This document shows positions 26,845-35,969 of a DNA stretch of 64,000 bases, in pieces. The stretch is from contig NZ_JAGGKA010000009.1 in NCBI RefSeq assembly GCF_017873215.1, forward strand, positions 1 to 64,000, in the 5' to 3' direction. The DNA comes from Clostridium tetanomorphum (GTDB lineage Bacteria; Bacillota; Clostridia; Clostridiales; Clostridiaceae). How positions within the stretch are numbered: position 1 is the first letter of the stretch; each line of letters starts with the position of its first letter. Below the pieces are notes generated by a model. That model was given only the letters and a program-made list of their open reading frames with translations. It was not told where the DNA came from and searched no databases. The position numbers were made by a program, and so were the translations under genes.

Positions 26845-29800
26845 TTAATTACCTGGTATTACTAACTTTTGTCCTATAAATATTAAGTTTACATTGTCAA
26901 TCTTATTCTCTTCTGCTATTTTTTCATATGAAATATTATATTTTTTACCTATTAAATATAAGCAATCTCCTTCTTTTACTGTATATACGACTTTTTTGTC
27001 TGATGGCTTTAATTCAGGTTTTGGCTGTGGCTTAACTTCAGGTTTAACTGCTGATTTAGTTCCTACAGTCAAATATCCAGCTTTAACTACTGAAAGATTT
27101 TTAACCTGTTTTAATTCATTTATTAAGGCATCTCTTATTGGTAAATTAGTGTCCTTTAAATTTTTAGCTCCTTTAAAGTCATAGTCATCTCCACCTACAG
27201 CCATAAAGTCATTAGTAACAACTGTATAATATTTGTTCATATCAACCCTTGAACCATCTTTTAAAGTCATTTCATATATCCTGTTTCCAAAAGGCTGTTT
27301 TAAGTCATATTTAACTTTCAATCCCGAAATAGCTATCCATCCTATTTTCTTATTACCTATACCATTTTCTACAACTCTCTTTATATCTGATCCTTTTAGT
27401 TCCATTGTAAATAAAGTGTTATCGAAAGGCATAAGCTCATATAATTTTCCTACAGTAATATTACCTTTTTCTATTGGACATCTAAGTCCTCCACCATTTG
27501 TAAGAGCAATTTGCGATTTAGTAGTCTTAGCCATTACATCACAAACCCATTCACCTAATAATGATGGTCCTTCAAATCTATCATGTGGTAAGTCCTTATC
27601 TGTTTTTCCTACGACTTCATCTAATTTAGATTTTGAAGCATCTTCATATTTTTTAATTATGGCTTTCCCTGTTTCATCTTCTGGTAAAGTTTTAACCTTT
27701 GCTGATAAATCAATAAAAGCTGGTTCTATAGTTACCTTATTAGTCTTAGTATTAAAAGCTACTTCTAATTTTACATAAGCTCTACCATTTTTATTTCCCT
27801 GAACTATAGGTATTTTATTAACTTCTCCTGATACAGGTAAGTGAGTATGTGCAGAGATTATAGCATCTACTCCAACATTAGCCTTAGCAAGATCTGCCGC
27901 TTCTCCTGTAATTACTTTAGTCTTATTATCTTGGAAAGATCCTAAATGAGTTAAAGCTATGACAACATCAGCCTTTCCCTCTTTTAGCTCTCCACTTCTT
28001 AATTTTTTATTCCATTCTTTTGCAGCTACGCTAGCATCCTTAAACTCAGTGTTTTGTACATTAGTTGGTTTAGTCTTAAATAATGTTTCTGGAGTTGCAA
28101 GTCCTATGAATCCTATTTTTATTCCATCTATTTCTACTATTTTATATGGTTTTGCCCAATCAACTGGTTTTCCTGTCTTCTTATCATATATATTTGATGC
28201 TAGGAAATCAAAACCTCCTTCTTTTGCCCAATTTGCTATTCTTTCAGTTCCCCAATCAAATTCATGATTTCCTACTGCTGAAGCTGTAACTCCGATGTAT
28301 TTTATCATTTCATTTACTGGAGCACCATAATTTAAATTAGAAAGAGCTGTTCCTTGATATAAATCTCCACCAGATACAACAATAGTATTTTTATTTTCTT
28401 TTTTTAAATTGTTTATAGCTGCTGCAAATTTAGCTATTCCTAAATCTTTTCCTGATTCTTTTACCACACCATGATAATCATTAAAAGATATAATATTTAC
28501 CATCTTGGTATTTTTTGCATCTTCTAAATTTGTTTCTGTAACCGCTGCCACATTTGGTGTTCTTCCATCTTTAGATTGAGGAATCTTTATTCTGCCTTCA
28601 TTTATTAATTTTACAGTTTCCACTCTTTTTGTTGAATCCCAATTGTTACCTACAATATTCCAATTGTTATTCATTTGTGGAGTTATTACTCCATTCTTTA
28701 CTTCTACAATATATTTTCCTATTAAATCTCTAATGGGAGTAGCTCCTGCTATATCTTTTTCTATAACCTTTGGTAAACTTCCATCCTTAAATATTTCATT
28801 CTTAGAATTTAAAAGATGTGAACTTGCTCTATAATTATTGACTGCTAATTTAAGTGTATCTGTATCTTTTATTGATGTATCATCCATCTTTCTTAAATTA
28901 ACAATTCTATTTCCTGGCTCTTTTGAAACATCTATATCATACTTAACACCTGAGAACATATCATAATTATATCCTCTTATATTTTCATTAAAGGATAGAG
29001 TTAAATCTCCTGGTTTATAAGCATTGTAATAACTTGCTGACCATTCCATATAATCCTTTAGCTGCTTTCCTGTTACTTCTAATAAATATAATGTATTATC
29101 ATATTTATATATTAATGAAGTATCACTTTTCTTAATTTTTCCTTCTTTCATATTAGCATCTGATCTGAAAGCTGCTGCTGCTGCAACATCTGCTTTTGTA
29201 TAATACATTTGTACTTCATTTATTAAATTAATCATTGCAGTTTCTTGTATCTGTGAAGTTGGTATCCCCTTCACTTCATCTTCTGGAACTAAATTACCAC
29301 CTTTAAGTTCTCCAATTATCTTATTAGCATCATCTAAAGCTATTTTATGATATGGATTTAACTTTGCTTCTAAAGCTTTATCTGATTCATAATTTACAGC
29401 TTTAGTTTTACTATCTTGCATCCATATAATTTTTGAAGTAACATCTTTAGCTTTATCATTTACTACATATTTTCCACCTTTTTCAGTAAGCTTTATATCT
29501 ATCTTTGCTAGTGTTTGTGCTAAGTTTTTATTTTCAACTAATAAAGTATTATTGTATCTCGCTCCATCAACAGCTTTATGTTCATGAGCGGCAACTATAG
29601 CAGCAAGTTCTGGACATGTATTTGCAAGCTGAACTGCTGAAGAATTCTTGTTTCCATATTCTTCGCCCTCAGACATATGCACTACTGCTATTATCACATT
29701 TACTTTATTTTTGATTTCTGATATTGCCTTTTTAGTTTCTTCTATTGGATCTGTAACTTTACAATCCTTTAAATTTTCTGAATCCCATCTTGTTATGTTA

Positions 29801-30339
29801 GGAGTAGTCATGCCTATAATACCAACTTTTACTCCTGCTTTTTCAAGAATCTTATAAGGAACCCCTAACCTTTTTCCATCTTTTTTATAAACGTTTCCAC
29901 ATAATACTGTACCTTTAAACTTAGAAGCTACCTTGTCCAATGTCGGAATACCATAATTAAACTCATGATTTCCTAAAGTCCATATATCATAACCAATTTC
30001 ATTCATAGCTAAAATCATTGGATGTATTGCATTATTTAAAAATAAACTAGCTGAATTATCTTGAATAGTATCTCCTGCATCTACAATTATTGTATTAGGA
30101 TTTGCTTTTTTTAATTCCTTAATTGCAGTAGCAAGTTGTGCCATACTACCTGATTTATTTTCTGAATTAACAGCATACTCGTAAGGTAAAAACTTTCCAT
30201 GAGTATCGCTTGTTGCAAGTATCTGTATATCTATAGTTTTAGATGCTGCAGATACATTAAATGGTGTAATAAAACTTAAAACCATAGCTAATGATATTAA
30301 CCATGATGTCCACTTTTTAAGCTGAAGCTTTTTAAACAT
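26845..30339 (-). CDS. Secreted double 5'-nucleotidase / cyclic phosphodiesterase with LysM
   Basis: A 1164-residue exported enzyme. A signal peptide (about 1-31, ending VSA) is followed by two complete UshA/CpdB-type modules. Module 1 (about 33-560) has ATSDTHGKF, DAGDTIQD, LGNHEFNYG and AAHEHKAVDG. Module 2 (about 605-1085) has SFNDYHGVV, SGGDLYQG, VGNHEFDWG and SAHTHLPV. Each pairs a metallophosphatase with a 5'-nucleotidase C-terminal domain. A Pro/Lys linker leads to a LysM domain (about 1117-1163) that should hold it on peptidoglycan. The expected job is dephosphorylating nucleotides outside the cell to recover phosphate and nucleosides. Both modules keep the metal residues, so both could be active, possibly with different substrates. 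Confidence 0.92.
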   Translation of the reverse strand: MFKKLQLKKWTSWLISLAMVLSFITPFNVSAASKTIDIQILATSDTHGKFLPYEYAVNSENKSGSMAQLATAIKELKKANPNTIIVDAGDTIQDNSASLFLNNAIHPMILAMNEIGYDIWTLGNHEFNYGIPTLDKVASKFKGTVLCGNVYKKDGKRLGVPYKILEKAGVKVGIIGMTTPNITRWDSENLKDCKVTDPIEETKKAISEIKNKVNVIIAVVHMSEGEEYGNKNSSAVQLANTCPELAAIVAAHEHKAVDGARYNNTLLVENKNLAQTLAKIDIKLTEKGGKYVVNDKAKDVTSKIIWMQDSKTKAVNYESDKALEAKLNPYHKIALDDANKIIGELKGGNLVPEDEVKGIPTSQIQETAMINLINEVQMYYTKADVAAAAAFRSDANMKEGKIKKSDTSLIYKYDNTLYLLEVTGKQLKDYMEWSASYYNAYKPGDLTLSFNENIRGYNYDMFSGVKYDIDVSKEPGNRIVNLRKMDDTSIKDTDTLKLAVNNYRASSHLLNSKNEIFKDGSLPKVIEKDIAGATPIRDLIGKYIVEVKNGVITPQMNNNWNIVGNNWDSTKRVETVKLINEGRIKIPQSKDGRTPNVAAVTETNLEDAKNTKMVNIISFNDYHGVVKESGKDLGIAKFAAAINNLKKENKNTIVVSGGDLYQGTALSNLNYGAPVNEMIKYIGVTASAVGNHEFDWGTERIANWAKEGGFDFLASNIYDKKTGKPVDWAKPYKIVEIDGIKIGFIGLATPETLFKTKPTNVQNTEFKDASVAAKEWNKKLRSGELKEGKADVVIALTHLGSFQDNKTKVITGEAADLAKANVGVDAIISAHTHLPVSGEVNKIPIVQGNKNGRAYVKLEVAFNTKTNKVTIEPAFIDLSAKVKTLPEDETGKAIIKKYEDASKSKLDEVVGKTDKDLPHDRFEGPSLLGEWVCDVMAKTTKSQIALTNGGGLRCPIEKGNITVGKLYELMPFDNTLFTMELKGSDIKRVVENGIGNKKIGWIAISGLKVKYDLKQPFGNRIYEMTLKDGSRVDMNKYYTVVTNDFMAVGGDDYDFKGAKNLKDTNLPIRDALINELKQVKNLSVVKAGYLTVGTKSAVKPEVKPQPKPELKPSDKKVVYTVKEGDCLYLIGKKYNISYEKIAEENKIDNVNLIFIGQKLVIPGN

Positions 30340-30458
30340 ATAACCTCGCCTTCCTCTCCCCTTTTCTTTCCACTATTTATAAAACTTAAAAAAATAATGG
30401 TCTATTAATAATATTATACAATATTTACATAATACTGTAAATAATTATGCAAAAAATT

Positions 30459-30491
30459 AAATAGAGTCTTGTATATTTTCAAGACTCTATT
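30459..30491 (-). terminator. Terminator of the P-type ATPase gene
   Basis: AATAGAGTCTTG (30459-30471) pairs with CAAGACTCTATT (30480-30491). It follows the stop of the minus-strand ATPase gene and has an A run on its left, giving a U tail. Confidence 0.78.
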
Positions 30492-30509
30492 TATAAATAC
30501 AACTTATTT

Positions 30510-33173
30510 TTACTTTTCTCTTGCTCTTATAAATGCTTTTGCTATTTCATTAACTAATAAAGGAACTATAGATAATATTCCTACAAATATCCAATCTTTT
30601 GGTAATAAATCAAATACCTTAAATATATTTCTAAAAAACGATACACTTATTACCAATTCCTGCAACAATATACCAAATAATATAGAAGCAATTAAATATT
30701 TGTTAGTAAATATTCCTACCTTAAATATTGATTTGCTTGGATGTCTTAAATTTAATGAATGAACTAATTGTGATACACTAAGTACTACGAAAGCCATAGT
30801 CTGCGCATGAATCAATGCGCCCTCTGGTATATTTTTGGGAAATAGGGGAAATAAAGTTGTACTTCCTGTATATACTTTTACTCCAACTACGAAGGCTATC
30901 AAAGTTAAAATACCAATTAAAATCCCATTTAAAATTAAAAAAGTTCCAGTTGCACCAGCAAACAAGCTAGTTTTTGTATTTCTTGGTTTTTCTTTCATTA
31001 CCTCTGGATCTCCTGGATCAGCACCTAAAGATAAAGCTGGTAAACTGTCAGTTACTAGATTTACCCATAATAAATGTACAGGTCTAAGTGGCGCAGGCCA
31101 TCCAAAAAGTATAGCGAAAAATAGTGCTATTATTTCACCTATATTACAAGATAATAAAAATACTATAGATTTTTTTATATTATTAAATATGTTTCTTCCT
31201 TCTTTAATTGCAGATACTATAGTTGAAAAATTATCATCAGTTAAAATCATATCTGAAGCACCCTTAGCTACATCAGTACCAGTAATACCCATAGCTACAC
31301 CTATATCCGCCATCTTTAATGAAGGTGCATCATTAACTCCATCTCCTGTCATAGATACTATATTCCCTTTTGACTTAAAAGCTTTAACTATTCTAACCTT
31401 ATGCTCTGGTGATACCCTTGCAAACACCCTTAAATTGTCTACCTTTAAAGCTAGTTCTTCATCACTTATTTTATCGAGTTCTGCTCCAAATATAGCTTGT
31501 GATTCCTCCTCTGCAATACCTAGTTCTTTAGCTATTGCAAAAGCTGTATTTTTATGATCACCAGTAATCATTATAGTTTTAATACCTGATTTTTTACATT
31601 CCTCAATAGAAGCTTTTACTTCTTCTCTCGGTGGGTCAATCATTCCTACTAATCCTATAAACACTAAATCCTTTTCTAAAGAATCTATCTCTATATGTTG
31701 AGATTCTATAATTTTAAAAGCAGCTCCTAAAACTCTTAAAGCATCATTTGACATGGAAACAGAAGCATTAGCAATATTTTCTTTTATTTCTTCTGTAATA
31801 GGAATTATTTCTCCGTTTATAAAAGCTCTATTACATAACTTAATTAGATTATCTGTAGCTCCTTTTGTCATTACATAGTATTTATCATCATATTTATTCA
31901 CCGTAGTCATAAGTTTTCTATCTGATTCAAAAGGTATTTCATTTACTCTTAAACGCTTTTCATCAATATCATTCTTTATTATATTATATTTAAAACCAGC
32001 TTCAAGTAATGCTATTTCTGTAGGATCTCCTGTTTTCGATTGCTCAGAATATGTAGCATCATTACATAGCACCAAATTTTCTAATAACAATCTATGAATG
32101 TTATTACTTGTATTTAATGTGGATATATCTCCTAAATAATTATCTGCATAAAATTTAGTTACAGTCATTTTATTTTGCGTAAGAGTTCCTGTTTTATCTG
32201 AACATATTACATTAACTGCCCCTAGAGTTTCAACTGCTGGAAGCTTTCTAACTATAGCATTTTCTTTTATCATTTTTTGAACACCCATAGCAAGAACAAT
32301 GGTAACTATTGTTGGCAATCCTTCTGGAATAGCTGCTACTGCCAAACTTATAGCTGTTAGAAACATTTCAAACATATCTCTTTTTTGAATTATAGCTATT
32401 AAAAACATTACGCCACATATTCCTAAAGCTGCAAAACCTAATGTTTTGCCAAGTTCAGCTAATTTCTTTTGAAGAGGTGTCAAATCCTGTTGTTGAGATT
32501 CAAGCATTTTAGCAATCTTACCTATTTCAGTGTTCATTCCTGTACCTGTTGCTATACCTATACCTCTTCCATAAGTTGTAAGTGTAGACATAAAAGCCAT
32601 ATTTCTTTGGTCTCCTAAAGCTGTTTCACTGCTATCTAAAATAAGTTCCGCATCTTTTTCAACTGGTACAGATTCTCCAGTTAGAGCTGATTCTTCAACT
32701 TTTAAATTAGCTGTTTCTATAAGTCTTATATCACAAGGCACATATCTCCCTGCATCCAATATTATTATATCTCCTGGTACAACTTCCTCCGATGGAATTT
32801 CTTTAAGCTCTCCCTCTCTTTTTACTATAGCTTTAGGTGTTGAAAGCTTTTTTAGAGCTTCAAGAGCTTTTTCTGCCTTTGACTCTTGAACTACTCCAAT
32901 CACTGCATTTAAAATTATTACGAAACCTATTATAATAGCATCTGTAGTTTCTCCAAGAATACCCGATATAAGTGCAGCTCCTAGTAAAATATAAATAAGC
33001 ACATCATTTAATTGTTCAAAAAACATTCTAATTAAAGACTTTCCTTCTTTAGCTGTTAATTGATTTAATCCATATTTTTCTTTCCTTTTAGCTACTTCTT
33101 CAGTACTAAGTCCATTTACTTCATCAGTAGAAAATTCTTTAATAATATCATCTTTACTTTTGTCAAACCACAT
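30510..33173 (-). CDS. P-type Ca2+/Mn2+-transporting ATPase
   Basis: An 887-residue P2-type cation ATPase (SERCA/PMR1 type). The N-terminal cation-ATPase domain is followed by TGES (about 165-168), the TM4 cation motif PEGLP (about 283-287), the phosphorylated aspartate at D326 in DKTGTLTQNK, KGA for nucleotide binding, the hinge TGDGVNDAPS and the TM6 motif NLVTDSLPALSLG. The family exports calcium and often manganese. A manganese-sensing yybP-ykoY riboswitch lies in its leader, which argues for Mn2+ (or Ca2+/Mn2+) efflux. Start placed at ATG 33173 because AAGAGGTG overlaps the earlier GTG. Confidence 0.93.
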   Translation of the reverse strand: MWFDKSKDDIIKEFSTDEVNGLSTEEVAKRKEKYGLNQLTAKEGKSLIRMFFEQLNDVLIYILLGAALISGILGETTDAIIIGFVIILNAVIGVVQESKAEKALEALKKLSTPKAIVKREGELKEIPSEEVVPGDIIILDAGRYVPCDIRLIETANLKVEESALTGESVPVEKDAELILDSSETALGDQRNMAFMSTLTTYGRGIGIATGTGMNTEIGKIAKMLESQQQDLTPLQKKLAELGKTLGFAALGICGVMFLIAIIQKRDMFEMFLTAISLAVAAIPEGLPTIVTIVLAMGVQKMIKENAIVRKLPAVETLGAVNVICSDKTGTLTQNKMTVTKFYADNYLGDISTLNTSNNIHRLLLENLVLCNDATYSEQSKTGDPTEIALLEAGFKYNIIKNDIDEKRLRVNEIPFESDRKLMTTVNKYDDKYYVMTKGATDNLIKLCNRAFINGEIIPITEEIKENIANASVSMSNDALRVLGAAFKIIESQHIEIDSLEKDLVFIGLVGMIDPPREEVKASIEECKKSGIKTIMITGDHKNTAFAIAKELGIAEEESQAIFGAELDKISDEELALKVDNLRVFARVSPEHKVRIVKAFKSKGNIVSMTGDGVNDAPSLKMADIGVAMGITGTDVAKGASDMILTDDNFSTIVSAIKEGRNIFNNIKKSIVFLLSCNIGEIIALFFAILFGWPAPLRPVHLLWVNLVTDSLPALSLGADPGDPEVMKEKPRNTKTSLFAGATGTFLILNGILIGILTLIAFVVGVKVYTGSTTLFPLFPKNIPEGALIHAQTMAFVVLSVSQLVHSLNLRHPSKSIFKVGIFTNKYLIASILFGILLQELVISVSFFRNIFKVFDLLPKDWIFVGILSIVPLLVNEIAKAFIRAREK

Positions 33174-33302
33174 ATATTTCACCTCTTTTATATTATTTGT
33201 CTATAAGATTTAAATTATTAAAATACCTTGACAAAACATTCTACAAAATTTTAATAACCCCTCCTTATTTTAGTAATATTAAGTTAATAATTTTTTGCAA
33301 AT

Positions 33303-33345
33303 AAAAAAAGACCTTTGTCCTATTTTAATATAGGACAAAGGTCTT
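33303..33345 (-). terminator. Terminator stem of the yybP-ykoY riboswitch
   Basis: On the minus strand AGACCTTTGTCCTAT pairs with ATAGGACAAAGGTCT, followed by a run of U. It is the expression platform of the manganese riboswitch upstream of the ATPase. Confidence 0.88.
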
Positions 33346-33424
33346 GCAATCTCCATTAAGAGTAACTATCCGGGTACATAATACCGTCATGACGAATAGT
33401 TATAAATTTTGCTACTCCCCTTTG
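33303..33424 (-). ncRNA. yybP-ykoY (Mn2+) riboswitch
   Basis: The minus strand reads GGGGAGTAGC, a variable arm, TACCCGGATAGTTACTC, then GGAGATTGCAAGACCTTTG leading into a long terminator hairpin. These are the conserved blocks of the yybP-ykoY class, which binds Mn2+ and allows read-through when it is plentiful. It lies 130 bases upstream of the P-type ATPase start and should induce it under manganese excess. Confidence 0.92.
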
Positions 33425-33432
33425 ATATATCA

Positions 33433-33461
33433 ATTATAGCATATTATCCAAGTATATACAA
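33433..33461 (-). promoter_or_regulatory. Promoter of the Mn-riboswitch/ATPase transcript
   Basis: On the minus strand TTGTAT (33456-33461) and TATAAT (33433-33438) are 17 bases apart. The predicted start is just upstream of the GGGGAGTAGC riboswitch block. Confidence 0.65.
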
Positions 33462-33480
33462 TAAATTTTTATAAAAATAA

Positions 33481-34002
33481 TTAGTAAAAAATCACACCCA
33501 AAATTGCGGCTATTCCTATTACCAGTATAGGGTGAATTTTTTTTGAAAGCAGAGTTCCCATTATTAATACTCCTATAATCACACTTTTCAAATCCTTATA
33601 AGCTCCCTTAGCTAAAGATAAAAAAGCAGATATAATAAGTCCTATAAGAGCTGGCCTCATTCCCATTAATGCTGCAGTTAAAACTTTAGATTCTCTAAAC
33701 TTTAATATGTAATGAGTAGCTATAGATACTAATAAAAATGAAAAACTTATTACTCCCAATGTAGCACATAAGCTCCCATAAATTCCTCCAACTTTATATC
33801 CCACAAAAGTGGCAGAATTTATAGCAATGGGCCCTGGAGTCATCTGAGATATACCTATTATATCACTAAATTCTTGAAAGTTTATCCACTGTTTATTATT
33901 AACTATTTCTCTCTCTATTAAAGGGAGCATGGCATATCCTCCCCCGAAACTGAATGCTCCTATTTTAAAAAAGGATATAAATAATTGAATAAGTAAATTC
34001 AA
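33481..34002 (-). CDS. Chromate transporter family protein, half subunit B
   Basis: A 173-residue CHR-type half-size membrane protein with five or six helices. The N-terminus carries the family motif: FFKIGAFSFGGGYAMLPLI, with EFSDIIGISQMTPGPIAINSATFVGYKVGG after it. It follows the other half at one base distance, so the two form a heterodimer like other short-chain chromate transporters (YwrA/YwrB type). Known members export chromate; in clostridia the natural anion is uncertain. Confidence 0.92.
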   Translation of the reverse strand: MNLLIQLFISFFKIGAFSFGGGYAMLPLIEREIVNNKQWINFQEFSDIIGISQMTPGPIAINSATFVGYKVGGIYGSLCATLGVISFSFLLVSIATHYILKFRESKVLTAALMGMRPALIGLIISAFLSLAKGAYKDLKSVIIGVLIMGTLLSKKIHPILVIGIAAILGVIFY

Positions 34003-34539
34003 TTACTCCACCTTCTTTCTATAATGCAAATAACCGTAAAATCCTGAAATTATAATAACTATAACTGGATGTACTTTAAAAACTCTTATAAGTAAAATTG
34101 TTGCAATAATTATAGAAAGATTTATATAATCTCTCTTAACAGATTTAGAAAGACTAACTACTGCAATTAATACAAGCATTGGTACTGCTGCTGAAATACC
34201 TTTAAAAGATAAGTCAACATAATAATTATTTCTAAATTGCATAAAAAATGAAGCTATAAAAATTATTATACCTAGTGAAGGAAGTACTGTACCTAATAGT
34301 GCCATTATGGCTCCTATAATACCTCTTATTTTATATCCTATAAAAGTTGATGTATTTACTGCTAAAGCTCCAGGAAAGGATTGAGATATAACTAATATAT
34401 CCAAAAATTCATCCTTACTTATCCATTTTTTATTGTCCACTACTTCTGCTTGAATAAGAGGAATCATTGCATATCCTCCTCCAAAAGTAAATGCTCCTAT
34501 TTTAAAAAAGCTCCAAAACATGGTCATAAGTACCTTCAT
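34003..34539 (-). CDS. Chromate transporter family protein, half subunit A
   Basis: A 178-residue half-size CHR protein, the upstream partner of the gene above. It shares the signature FFKIGAFTFGGGYAMIPLIQ and EFLDILVISQSFPGALAVNTSTFIGYKIRG; the PGP of the partner is PGA here, as often seen in one of the two halves. A good GGGAGG site precedes the ATG. Together the two genes rebuild the symmetrical twelve-helix transporter. No regulator is adjacent. Confidence 0.92.
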   Translation of the reverse strand: MKVLMTMFWSFFKIGAFTFGGGYAMIPLIQAEVVDNKKWISKDEFLDILVISQSFPGALAVNTSTFIGYKIRGIIGAIMALLGTVLPSLGIIIFIASFFMQFRNNYYVDLSFKGISAAVPMLVLIAVVSLSKSVKRDYINLSIIIATILLIRVFKVHPVIVIIISGFYGYLHYRKKVE

Positions 34540-34627
34540 CTAAATACCTCCCAAATTATTATTGATTTACTAAATTTATTATACATTAATTATATTATTT
34601 ATAAACTATGCTTTGGAGATAATAATT

Positions 34628-35902
34628 TCATATATTCCATGAGTTAAATATGTTTTTTATATTTAGTTTATCTACCTTTTTCTCTATTATTGATCTATCT
34701 ATTGAGTAAAGTCCTAGTTTTTTCATTCTTTCAAAATAAACTGAACCTGAAAAGGTATACTTTTTTGAGATTCCTTCTCCTCTTTCCATTTCTTCTTTTA
34801 CATAAGATATGACATCCCCTATAGCTAATTCCTTTGGAAATGAAAAAAGACTTTGGCCATAAGCATATTTGGCACTATTAAATCCTGCTAATGTTCCTGT
34901 AACAATAGCTTCTGTATGCCCAACTAAAAGACCAGCCTTTTCTCCACAACAAAATAAATTATCAATTCCATCAACTTTTAAATAATTATCTCGTGGACAC
35001 ATAGAAAAAAATCTCATAGAATTTCCTTTTCCTCCTGCGTATGGATCCTCATATCTTACATTTTCAAAGCCAGGTATTTTTCTAAGTTTTTTTATACTAT
35101 AATAAGGTGCCATAAGTTTTCCGTGTCCTGTATCTAAAAGTATTATGTTCTCCTTAAATTCCTTTATAGCATATTGCTGACATGCCTTAACCGCTAAATG
35201 ATCATCCCTTAAATTCTCTGGAATAGATATTATACATACTCCTTTTAAATTTAATGTTTCTTGTATTTCTTTACTCAATGACTCTTTATGTAACTTGCAG
35301 GAACCACTCATAGCTCCAAATTGACCATTATTTCTCTTTCCTACATATTCTTTTACTCCTGCCAAGGCTGCAATGCTTTTTCTCCCTCCAAAACTAGGAC
35401 ATCTTATAATGCACATAGCACATCCATTTCCATACTTAGTACAATTCTCAATTGGTCCGGCAGTTCCAGTAGCATCAATGAACACATCTCCTTCATAGGA
35501 AAACTTCTTATCATCTTCTACTTCCTTTATTGTATTTCCCTGCATATCTACCTTAGTAATCCTACTATTAAACTCTACTTTTACTCCTATACTCTCTAAA
35601 AATTTTTGAATACTACCATGAATCTTAGACACATCATATAGCATTGCATGTTCATGTCCCGGGAAATTTACATTTTTATGTCGTGCATTTTCTTCACATA
35701 TTTTAAATAACTCTCCTCCACCTAATTCTCCTAATTCTAATTCTGCAGTAAGTCTTCCATTATTGCGCATTATCCCGCCTACAAGACCTGTTCCTAAAAG
35801 CATATCTGTTCTTTCAACTAATATAACCTCTGCTCCGGTTTTTCTGGCACTTACTGCAGCTGCACAACCTGCCCAACCTCCACCTATAATTACAATCCTC
35901 AT
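34628..35902 (-). CDS. FAD-dependent oxidoreductase with a cysteine cluster
   Basis: A 424-residue flavoprotein. The N-terminal dinucleotide motif GGGWAGCAAAVSARK starts at residue 7, and FIDATGTAGPIENCTK near 137-152 is typical of FAD enzymes. The end resembles GidA/TrmFO-like proteins: NLFCCGEKAGLLVGHTEAIVTGTLAG near 315-340. A CAMCIIRC motif (about 156-163) could hold an iron-sulfur cluster or redox disulfide. It is cytoplasmic. I cannot assign a substrate. The gene stands alone, with a good ribosome site. Confidence 0.8.
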   Translation of the reverse strand: MRIVIIGGGWAGCAAAVSARKTGAEVILVERTDMLLGTGLVGGIMRNNGRLTAELELGELGGGELFKICEENARHKNVNFPGHEHAMLYDVSKIHGSIQKFLESIGVKVEFNSRITKVDMQGNTIKEVEDDKKFSYEGDVFIDATGTAGPIENCTKYGNGCAMCIIRCPSFGGRKSIAALAGVKEYVGKRNNGQFGAMSGSCKLHKESLSKEIQETLNLKGVCIISIPENLRDDHLAVKACQQYAIKEFKENIILLDTGHGKLMAPYYSIKKLRKIPGFENVRYEDPYAGGKGNSMRFFSMCPRDNYLKVDGIDNLFCCGEKAGLLVGHTEAIVTGTLAGFNSAKYAYGQSLFSFPKELAIGDVISYVKEEMERGEGISKKYTFSGSVYFERMKKLGLYSIDRSIIEKKVDKLNIKNIFNSWNI

Positions 35903-35969
35903 AGTTTATCACCTTCTTTTGCTATATTAATACTAGTATTTCTATTGTAATCTAATATATTTATTTATT

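Noticed and set aside
25622..31557. Long open frames on the opposite strand inside the OpuC permease, nucleotidase and ATPase genes (for example 25622-26197 minus, 27233-27778 plus, 30835-31557 plus)
   Set aside because: They mirror conserved coding sequence, have no ribosome sites and read as unlikely proteins.
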